Assembly (NCBI RefSeq): GCF_000247815.1
Contig: NC_021676.1
Span: 5,600,498-5,664,497 of the forward strand
Length of the DNA stretch: 64,000 bases
Source of the DNA: Ficedula albicollis
Taxonomy: Eukaryota > Chordata > Aves > Passeriformes > Muscicapidae
Direction of reading: 5' to 3'
The notes under the pieces were generated by a model, which did not search any database, had not been told where the DNA came from, and saw only the letters and a program-made list of their open reading frames with translations. Shown here piece after piece: positions 50,021 through 64,000 of this stretch. The position numbers and the translations under genes are program-made. Each line of letters opens with the position of its first letter. Position 1 is the stretch's first letter.

Positions 50021-52964
50021 ACTCAGGCAGATCTGGGTGGAAAAACTCTCAAATTCGGCCCAGCCCAGTGAGCAATTCCTGATCCCCGAAACGAGGGGCA
50101 CAATTCACTGGATGCAAGGATAAATGGAGTGACTCCTCGTCCTCCTGCAGCCCCAGCTGGCTGCCAGCCAGCAGAGCTCCCTAAATCACTCACCCTATGG
50201 GGTGAAGCCCTGGCCACACCAAGCCCAGCTGAACCAGCCGACCCAAAAGCCACCACAACAGAAGCTGCCGGGGACACGGGACCAACAGGGCATCACAGAG
50301 AACGTGGCCAATCTCTTCCATCTCTAAACCGCCGTAAATTCTCCCCACAGAAGTTCAACATCTTCAAACCCAGAGAAGTGGCCTTAAAAACAACAACAAC
50401 AACAAAAAAAACAACAACAGGCCCCAAACATCCAAGCGATTGCCCTGGGTTTTGTTCCATCTCAGGCGCCCGTCAGGCTGGCACGTCCCGACACGAGAGC
50501 CCGGGGGCCAAAAGGGACATGGGGACATCCAGCTCGTCCTCCTGCTCTCAGAGCTCTCCCCAGAGCACAGCTCCCTCCACAACCAACCTCTTCACCAGCA
50601 GGAACATTTCAGCCAGGTCCCTTTCGGGGCAAGACCAAAAGTTAAAATCCAGGGAAGGCGGATTCTCTGTTCTGGGGATATTTCATGGGAAGATGTCAGC
50701 TCCTCACATTTAATGCTGACACTGTCATTTGCCCTTCGGGGAGAAGAAAGGCATGTAAGCAACACAAACCAAACTGAAATTTCCCCATTGCAAAGCATTC
50801 CTGCCAGGAATCACAATCCCAGTGTCATGTTTCTTATGCCCTTCCTTCCACAATAGCCCTCGAAGGCCGCACTTCCAAAGTTTTATTGCTCAGAATTCCT
50901 CATGCCAGAGTTCACAGCGCATCCTGGACACCCTCTGGACCAGTTTCAGGCCAGTGCCTTTTTATATCAGAGTGAAATCAAAGGGAGCAGCTGGATCAGG
51001 ACCAACGCTACAACTTTATTCCTGATTTATTGTGTCATAGTCCCTCTGTTTCTCACAAATGCAGTTTTGCTTCATTCCCCAAACACACACAACAACCGGG
51101 ACAGAGGGACTGGTGGATGAACACGTGACACAACACCCTGACAGAAACACTTATTCTTGTTTAATTCCCATTAATTGCCACTTAACAGTACTTCAGACCA
51201 GTCCAGCCCCAGCACAAGGGGAAGCCCAGCTGGGGTGAGGGCTGAGATGATTTTTGGGGGTCTCAGGAAGGGCTCAGTTTTTACTGACCAACCCAAATCT
51301 TTTCCTTTGGTTGTTTCTAACCCACCTCTTCGCCAGCCTCTAAGAGCCTCACAGAAGTTAAAAGTTAAAACCCTTCCAATCCCAGTGTTTTTAAAACTCT
51401 GATTCAGGCACTATCTCACCACTCTTGGCCTCGCTCCAATTAACCCCTGAACGCCAAGCAGTCAAACAAAAAGCAAAAATCATTTGTTATCTCCAAGCTG
51501 CATCTGCTGACAAACCCTGCAGTGGGGCTTTTGTTGCTATTGTTCCCCAGGTTTGGGCTTTTTGAGCACTTCATGATAAGAAAATTGTTCGGTAAATATG
51601 TCAGGAGCCCTTCCCTGTCAGCCGTCACCGCCTCGGGGCGTGATTGCTGTTCACAGACATCTAAATTTTTGCTATTTGCCAAATTTCAGAAAGCAAACTT
51701 GGATCCCCTGGGAGATACCTGGCGCTGCTCGTGTGCACCAGCAGCAGGAATTTTTAACTCCTTCAATGCCTGACCCAGCTGGAAGTCATATGGGATCTTC
51801 ACAGGGATCCAGCTGAAGGGTGGCTGCCCCAAACACCCCATGAAGCCTCGTTAGCAGAATTATCATTTATAAATTGAGGGTTCAGCATCTTCAGAGATAG
51901 GAAAAAAAGAGTTTTGAGTCAGAAGGACCCAACAGAGAAGCTCCTGGTCAGCGAGTGGGGAGGACACAAGTCCAGGGGCCCCTGGGGATCTTCTCCTGAA
52001 CCCATCTGCACAAAACCAGGCTCAGAAAGCCATTTTTAGGAACAAGTTCTTTAATCTTCCAGCCAAAATCCCCTTTATCCAACATTCAGGTACCAGAGGA
52101 GAAGAACTTGAGTTATTCTCAGCTAACGTGACCCTCAGCCCTCGTGTGAGGTGCTGCTGTCTGGAACGGGGCGAGGACGGAGAGGAGGGGATGGAAGAGA
52201 ACCCCAGGTTCCACACCACTTCCAACCAGCCCAGCTATTCCAGAAAGCAGGAGAAGAGCTGCCCTGCAGGGTAGGGAGGAAAGAGTTGACAGCTCTTTGC
52301 TGCATCCAGCGTCATCCTCCTTGGCAAATCCAGGCTGTAGCTGGAAGCCTGCGCCAGACGCCGGGATGGGAGCTGAGCCCGCAGGAGCAGCGCCTGGGAT
52401 TTAACACTTGAAGACCTCAGCTTCCCAGAGCTCCTCCTGCAGCTCCATCCCAGCCAGGACAAGGGCATGGCACACCTGGAACTGTCCCACGGCACATCTG
52501 GAATCGTCCCAGCCCTGCGGCCACTCGGGGCAGTGTGAAGGACGTGCTGAGCACCTGTGTTTGAAGTCAAATCCTGCTTCTTTTAGGAATGTGCTGGCTG
52601 CCAGCATCCCTGCCAGTGGCACAGAGATTCTCCTGCCCCTCTGCTGCTGAGCCCAAAATAAGAACCAGCCCCTGGGGGCACGGGGAGATGCTCTGGAGGG
52701 CTGGATTCCATCCAAGGGATCCAGGGTTACAGCAGACAGCATTCCTGCAGGTGCTGAGCATGGAGGCTCTCCCATCTCCTAAGCAAAACCCACACTGCCA
52801 GCAAAAGGTTGAGTTTTTCTCTTGGTTTCAGCATCTCACCAGACACAGAGGCCAAGCTCAGCTGAGCCAGGACTAGTGCTCAGCTCAGCTGAAGCCTTCA
52901 GTTCAAGGACTTTTCCTGCACACACTTCCTTTCCAGAGAATGAAGAACAGATTGGATTGGGTAG

Positions 52965-53440
<476 letters not shown>

Positions 53441-53612
53441 GTCCTGCACAGCCTAGCAATCTCTGCAGGAGCCACTCTCTGAGTAAAAACAACTCTTATC
53501 AACAGCAGGAGAAAACATCAAGCTGGCAATAAAGATATTGCTCAAAAGAAGATGAAATATTCCTTTAAAATTGACAAATACCAGCTTTAAACTTTCCTGC
53601 CTTCCTGCCCCC

Positions 53613-53666
53613 TAAAAAAAAAAAAAGGGGGGGGGGGGGGGGGGGGGGAAAAAAAAAAAAAAAAAC
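53613..53666. other. A tract - 22 G - A tract
   Basis: 13 A, then 22 G (53627-53648), then about 17 A. The G run sits inside what is otherwise an A homopolymer. Confidence 0.85.
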
Positions 53667-54617
53667 CCAACCAAAAAGACTCTGTTTGACATTAGAAATC
53701 TGCCAGAATTGACTTAGAGGCATGTGGAGGTAATTCCTGATGGGCTTCCCTCACCTTTGGATGGGATCTCCCCCCTTCCCAGCAAGAGTTAACAGCCCAG
53801 ACAGACAGAGCAAGCACCAACAAGCCCATCCACAGCCCCAAGGCAGCCAACTACTCATTGAGTTCATTATCACTCAAATATACAAACAGCTGCAGTAGAA
53901 AACCCAATTCTTTTCTTCATCCTGCTCTCCAAATGCACCCCATCAGCTGCACATCCAGCAACTCCCCGCCTGATCCCATTTTTCTGCCATAGGTTATGTT
54001 TTATGGGAAAGCATGGGAATTCCAGTTTTCCAGGCAGAGACTTCCTGCAGCCCCAGGAACAGCAGCAGCTGCAGTAAAAAATTAAAATAAACCCCTCATT
54101 TTTGAGTCTGAACTGTTCCATCCTCCTGGGCTGGCAACAGTTCCAGCTGCCAGCTTTAAATGCCTTATCCTATTTTCTTATCCCATGGGAAAATTAGAAT
54201 AAAGTGCTGGTTAAGGGAACCAGTACTCAGCAACTTGTTTGCAAAGTTGAAGGAAATAATTGCTCTGAAATGATTTCCTGGATTAATTTCACTGAGGCTG
54301 GCACGTGGGGAAGGCTGGAAGGATCACAAAGGTCTGTTTAGGCCATTAGTGCCTGCCCCACATCCCTGGCCCCACACTTCCCTGGGAAACCTGGGGAAAG
54401 CTGAATCAGAAAATACAAGGAAGAATTCAAATATTTAGTTATTTTTAGAAAATATAAACATTATTATCTAATCAGAATGAGATTCAAAGATTTGTTTTTT
54501 TTTTTTTTTCCTCTGGACAGGGCACTCCTATCTTCTCAACTCCCTGGGAAGGAATGCCAACATAATCCAGTTAAAACAAAAAATGGAAAAGGGAGAAGAC
54601 ACAACTGGGGAGGTGCC

Positions 54618-54770
54618 CTGGGAAGCTGTAGCTGCCCCATCCCTGGAAGTGTCCAAGACCAAGCTGGAGCAATGTGGGATAGTGGAAGGAGTCCCTGCCA
54701 TGGGACTGGAATGGGATGAGCTTGAAGGCCCCTTCCCAGCCAAACCACGCTGGGATTCTGGGATTAAAAA
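54618..54770 (+). mobile_element. CR1 LINE 3' fragment
   Basis: 'gaagctgtagctgccccatc', 'cctggaagtgtccaagacca', 'gggatagtggaaggagtccc', with terminal 'gctgggattctgggatt'. Confidence 0.84.
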
Positions 54771-55259
54771 CACAATGGGGTCTGTCCCACACAGCACCTC
54801 CCCAACCCTCCCACCTGCAGATAATTTACAACACACAGCCTGCACCTGCTCCCGGGTGGATCTGACTCCCAGCCCAGCTCAGAACACCTTCCCTGCCTGC
54901 CCCCTCTGTCTGTGCCTCAGGAGAGGCTGAAAGGAGAGGTGACAGGAATTGCAAAGAGGGATTAAAGGACAAAGGCAGCGCTCAGGGACAGCGCCCGCTG
55001 GCCTGGCACGGATTTAACCCTGTTGTCACACAGGGATGGGATTTAAGATGGGATTTAACCCCTGGGGCACCAGCACTGCCCAGGAGGGGTCTGAGCTCCC
55101 AAGGGCAGCTCTGGCAGGAGGGAACTCTTCCCCAGTCCTGTCCTCCTCCCTCCTGGGAGTGTCCAGCAGCTCCCGGCCATCGTGGCCATTGCAGCACAAA
55201 CAAACCTTGCCCATCCTGGGGACACAACAGCCACTGCCATGGAGCCATGGAGCCAGCAG

Positions 55260-57475
<2,216 letters not shown>

Positions 57476-57897
57476 CCACACCATGTCACCTCGCGTCACA
57501 CAATGCCCTCAGCTGCAAACACAACTCAACCCCGCTCCATACAGTGAACCCCAGTCCTGATGGGATCCCTCCAACTCTGCAGATTTTTCTGCAGCAGCCA
57601 TCCCCAAGGAGTGCATCCCAGCTGCATCCCTGCAGGAGGATGCTGGCAATTCCATCTGGGAGGTGTCACAGGGCTGGCACCCCATCAACGGGGCCTGGCA
57701 TCATTAGGACTTTGCACTTATAACAGCGTTTCACTTGGGCTTAGGGAAAGAGCTCGTTTCCATCCACACCCATCTGGGAGTGATTATTCCTGCTGTAGTA
57801 GCATCCAGGCCCGACTGGCATCAGCACCATTAGCACACAAACCCAGAGTTTAACGAGGGAGCACTTACCACTGCAACCGCCCCATAAAGGCACTTAA

Positions 57898-58343
57898 CCA
57901 CGGCGAAACTGCAGCCAAATCTCCCACTAAACCACGGCGAAACTGCAGCCAAATCTCCCACTAAACCACGGCGAAACTGCAGCCAAATCTCCCACTAAAC
58001 CACGGCGAAACTGCAGCCAAATCTCCCACTAAACCACGGCGAAACTGCAGCCAAATCTCCCACTAAACCACGGCGAAACTGCAGCCAAATCTCCCACTAA
58101 ACCACGGCGAAACTGCAGCCAAATCTCCCACTAAACCACGGCGAAACTGCAGCCAAATCTCCCACTAAACCACGGCGAAACTGCAGCCAAATCTCCCACT
58201 AAACCACGGCGAAACTGCAGCCAAATCTCCCACTAAACCACGGCGAAACTGCAGCCAAATCTCCCACTAAACCACGGCGAAACTGCAGCCAAATCTCCCA
58301 CTAAACCACGGCGAAACTGCAGCCAAATCTCCCCACTTAACCA
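57898..58343. repeat. 34-bp VNTR, 13 near-identical copies
   Basis: Unit 'ccacggcgaaactgcagcca' followed by 'aatctcccactaaa'. 'cggcgaaact' recurs exactly every 34 bases from 57901 to 58309. Only the last copy diverges (an extra c, then 'ccacggtaaaaatc'). The unit has two CpGs, unlike the surrounding AT-rich DNA. No spacers are present, so it is not a CRISPR array. Confidence 0.97.
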
Positions 58344-58529
58344 CGGTAAAAATCACATCCAAGCTCCCTGTGATTCCACGCTTGTGCACAATGGGTCCTG
58401 ACAGATTACACCTCTTCAGGGACACACTTCCCACTCACTGCACAGAGTATACTCAGTGCTTCACATCCCCCAAACCCCTCACAGACCCTACCTTCTGCAG
58501 CCAGACACCTCTAAAAATAACACCCTCCC

Positions 58530-58815
58530 CAAGTGTTGAAAGATATTAAAATATAAAGCCATTAACATATAATAAGACTGGAATGAGAGCTCCGCATGCT
58601 CTGAAGCTCTCAGGGTTTGGCTTCCAGTCAAGAAAAATATATTAGATTAGTCTGAGAGCAAAATTAGGCTGGTGTGCAGTTTAATTAGCATTACAAGACA
58701 CTACATGCGTATGGGAGAGCAGGGAAGATTTATGTTATTATGTGGTAAGAAAAATAATGTTAAAAGGTTAAAATAATATGGGGCTGATACAGCACTATTT
58801 ACTCTGGGGTTAAGA
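58530..58815. promoter_or_regulatory. Candidate conserved noncoding segment
   Basis: Strongly AT-rich single-copy sequence without CpG clusters, with homeodomain-type words 'gtttaattagcattacaag' and 'atattagattagtctgag'. Its texture resembles deeply conserved vertebrate enhancers, but conservation was not tested. Confidence 0.3.
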
Positions 58816-59069
58816 GGAAGATAACTTTAGAATGCCACTGGATGTTGTTAAAAACCCAAGTTGAAGGATTTGCCAGAGAACTCATCGAAAAGTTGTGGAA
58901 AAACCCTGCAATTTGGTCATGGGTCAGTCAAACACTTACTCTGGCAACAACATTCTCCATCGAGGAACTCAGTAAATGCTGATAAAACATCCTGGTCCCC
59001 ACACAAAGTCACAGCTTTTCTCCTTCGTGGAACGAGCAGAAAATAGAAATGAAACCCCAGCCCAGCTGT

Positions 59070-59215
59070 GGAGGAGGCACCCTTGCACCATAAATCTGGG
59101 AAGAAGGACTTTGGGAAGGTCCTGGTTGAGCTGAAGGTGTCCCTGCCTGTGGGAGAGAGATTGGACTCGGTGGCCACCCCAAACCCTTCTGTGATGCCAC
59201 AATTCCCAAGGAGCA
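59070..59215 (+). mobile_element. CR1-like 3' fragment, diverged
   Basis: 'aaatctgggaagaaggactt', 'ggtgtccctgcctgtgggag', 'cccttctgtgatgcc'. Weakly similar to the CR1 terminal region. Confidence 0.5.
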
Positions 59216-59821
59216 GCTGGGCTGTCCCCACACAGCCAAAGGTTTCTCCTCACAGCAGGAATTCACCCCACAGGACATGCAGGGATGCACCTCCAGCCCC
59301 GTATTTAATTTCCCAAAGGATGCAACACATCCTGCAGCCACTGCCACGCTCCTGCCACTCTGCAGCATCTCAACAGAAGGAATTCTGGATTCAGGCCAGA
59401 TTTTGTATGGAATATCCATAGGCACAGCAGCAGGAACATGAGAATTCGAGTTGTGAATGAAGGTAACCAGAGCCTGACATTTGCCACAGAGCTCTGTGGG
59501 CTCCCTTCATTGCCCTCTGAGAGCTTCTTCCAGCTACACAAAGTGAGATATAAGGGAAAACTCACAGTGGGGGCACTTCCCAAATCACCATCTTCCCTCT
59601 GCACTTTCCCCAGCCTGGGATCAGAGCAGTGAAATCCCAACACACAGGCCCTGAGCAGGGATGTAAAGGTCTGAGCCCACAGGATCTGTGCTGAGGCTGC
59701 TGAAGCATTTCCGACAGCAGCTCTGCCCAAAGCTTTCAGCACGCTGGGCAGGTTTCAGCTGGGATGGGGATGAAGATGCATGGATGAGCTACAGGTATGC
59801 TCAGGGGGGGAGAAGCCTCTG

Positions 59822-60185
59822 GAGCAGCTCTGACACCTTTAAAGCCTGTGTGCCAATCACACTAAGAGCTGCCTCTCACTCCAGAGCCAGAATTGACCCA
59901 AAAAGGGAAAAATAACTGCGATTTCACACTGGTGAGGGAAAGAAAAAAAGAAATTCCTCTCTGTGAGGGTGGTGAGGCCATGGCACAGGTGTCCCTGGAT
60001 CCCGAGCAGCTCTGACACCTTTAAAGCCTGTGTGCCAATCACACTAAGAGCTGCCTCTCACTCCAGAGCCAGAATTGACCCAAAAAGGGAAAAATAACTG
60101 CGATTTCACACTGGTGAGGGAAAGAAAAAAAGAAATTCCTCTCTGTGAGGGTGGTGAGGCCATGGCACAGGTGTCCCTGGATCCC
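59822..60185. repeat. Two-copy tandem duplication, 182-bp unit
   Basis: 'gagcagctctgacacctt' starts at 59822 and 60004, and each copy ends 'gtgtccctggatccc'. The copies are almost identical. The second continues into a CR1 end. Confidence 0.95.
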
Positions 60186-60312
60186 TGGAAGTGTCCAAGG
60201 CCAGGCTGGACTGAGCTTGGAGCAACCTGGGCTAGTGGAAGGTATCCCTGCCCATGGCACAGAATGAGCTTCAAGGTCCAGTCCAGCCCAAGCTATTCCA
60301 TGATTCCATCAA
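60130..60312 (+). mobile_element. CR1 LINE 3' fragment
   Basis: 'aaattcctctctgtgagg', 'ggaagtgtccaaggccaggc', 'cttggagcaacctgggctag', and terminal 'ctattccatgattcc'. Its 5' part is included in the 182-bp duplication. Confidence 0.87.
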
Positions 60313-62089
60313 AGCAATGCCAAGGCCAGGAATACCCATGTGGGCACTGCTCCAAAGTGGCAACATCCCCTGTTGAAAAGGTGAGAAGTGAAGACTGAGA
60401 TCAGACACCTTGGCACCGGGAAGGTGAAATGCCAGGAAGCAAACTGCTGCTCAGCACATTTTTTTGGATGACTCAGCACCTCCCCTCCCTCCCTCCCTCC
60501 CCCCACCAGCTGCAAGCATCTCCACAATTAGTTTGACAAAACCGATGGCATTTGATCCCGTTGCCAGGCTTTGGCAGCTTTTATCCCCATCTTGGGACAT
60601 TCTCAGGGCACACATTTCATCCAGCATCAGCCAAAAAACAAGAAAAGTGGCAGGACACGGATTTGGTTGGAGAAAAAGGCACAGCTCAAATATTGCGAGC
60701 ATGATATTTTGACAGCAAAATACAATTTAATTTAGGCACAAAATCCTCTAAAGGGACACAGTGCCCTGATGTGGATTGCAGCAAGCAGAGCACACCTGGC
60801 AGAACCCCCCTCCCATTGCACAGCACACCCATCCAGAGGGATTATTTGGATTTTATACCATCAGCCAAGGCTCCATGCTCCCCAAACCCTCCCTCACACC
60901 TCGGAGCCACTGAAGAGTCAATGAATTAAAGCAGCTCTAACAAACTCATCTCGCAGCCAGCGTGGTGATGCAACACCCGGCGGGTTCTGGGACAAAGATG
61001 TGCAACTACAATGCCTCAACCTCTGCCATGAAAATCTGCCCTTCTATCCCAAATGAGTTACATATTTGGATACCCTGTGAGATAGGGAAGCAGGGTGTTA
61101 TCGAGCTGCCAAATCTCACTCCTGTCATGAGGTCATTTCTGGCACGCGGCCAGGTGAGGTTTTAGCCAAAATCTCGGCGCTGACCATCGCTCCCCATCCT
61201 CTGCACTCCTCTTCCTCCTGCCTCAGGTCAGGAAGGGGCGGGGAGGGGGGAATAAAATAATTTAAAAATAAAGATAAAAGGGTAAGGAAGGGGAGTTTAA
61301 ATCAGTTTGTGCAATCACAACACACAGCACTCGGCCTCTTCACTGAGGACACCTCAGCAGCTGAAGATCTGGGGGCTCACAGCACTGTGGTCATTGGTCC
61401 CCCCGAAATGAGCCCTGACTCTGACCATGGTCCTCAGGAGAGTTATGTCACTGGTCACATTTCCTGAATTAATTATTTAGTCATTTCAGCCCAATTTATG
61501 CAAGCATCCCACGTATGGGATCACACTTTGGGTTTACCAGCAGTGGAGCTTGGAAGAGCTGCCGAGAACCCCACAGGTACCCCAAAGCTGGACAACAGCT
61601 TTCTGAATAAAGCTGTTTGCAAACCCCTCATGTCACTGCTTCAATCGCTGAAGGGATGCACCCACAGCATCCCAGCACACCCAAAGTGCTTGTTTTTAGC
61701 TGCACATCGACTCAAGGCGAAAAAATCAGTGACAAACGGGTGAGCAGCACCACTACAAATCCCATTAATCTCGCGTTGTCACCGTTCCCAACCGGAGCAG
61801 CTCGGGACTTTCAGCCTTCCTTCCCCATGTCCCCACTACCAGCAACCCTCCTCTCCAAAACAACCGCTTCAGTGCGCCCCAAAGAATATTTCATCTCGAG
61901 CCTGACAGGCCAGATGTAGAATAAAGAAATAAATAATTAGCGTTACCTTATCTGGAGTCCGTCAGCTGCAGTGAGCGACGCTCGGAGCTCCGTCCGCATC
62001 CAGAGACAAATTATCTAACGCTGTAATTTATGAATGCCTCAAGTATTTGCCCTGGTATTTCATTATACGCTCGCTGGAAAGAAGAGCTC

Positions 62090-64000
<1,911 letters not shown>

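Noticed and set aside
57898..58343. Regular short repeats resembling a CRISPR array
   Set aside because: Copies are directly adjacent with no unique spacers, and the DNA is vertebrate.

Overview
The window looks like avian nuclear DNA, probably from a passerine. It carries many short, decayed CR1 LINE 3' ends in both orientations, a betaretrovirus-like (ERVK-type) LTR, many minisatellites, and intron-rich sequence with a single recognisable vertebrate gene. There is no bacterial or organellar signal. The long open frames are mostly chance frames in repeats, CR1 or homopolymers.

The only gene I can establish is EDA (ectodysplasin A, a TNF-family ligand), on the minus strand. Five consecutive internal exons are present with consensus splice sites and matching phases: exon 2 (23322-23427, 106 bp, furin-cleavage segment), exon 3 (6445-6474, 30 bp, basic linker), exon 4 (3274-3453, 180 bp, collagen-like Gly-X-Y domain), exon 5 (2521-2555, 35 bp) and exon 6 (2365-2416, 52 bp, start of the TNF homology domain). 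The remaining TNF-domain exons would lie left of position 1. Exon 1 (cytoplasmic tail and membrane anchor) is not visible. It should lie at higher coordinates, most plausibly in or beyond the poly-G tract at the right edge, because a CpG island (about 62.1-63.22 kb) abuts that tract.

Layout: 1-2364, part of intron 6 (satellite edge, a 91-bp doublet, a CR1). 2365-6474, exons 6 to 3. 6475-23321, intron 2 (CR1 fragments, CATC microsatellite, a long 'taaaccatcc...' minisatellite, a possible small plus-strand exon). 23428-62.1 kb, intron 1 or upstream DNA (CR1 fragments, tandem doublets, an assembly gap, two partial LTR copies around a 1-kb poly-G run, a 41-bp VNTR broken by poly-G runs, a 34-bp VNTR of 13 copies, and several AT-rich unique segments that look like conserved-element candidates). 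62.1-63.2 kb, CpG island. 63225-64000, poly-G.

A striking feature is a set of eleven poly-G runs (17 to more than 1000 bases, about 3.2 kb in total). All are G on this strand, and they sit between repeated flanks or inside tandem arrays. I interpret most as assembly or sequencing placeholders rather than biology. I did not find a convincing undescribed biological system. The most useful observations are the EDA exon structure, including a possible tandem splice acceptor at exon 3, the probable hiding of EDA exon 1, and the possible provirus or LTR array hidden behind poly-G.
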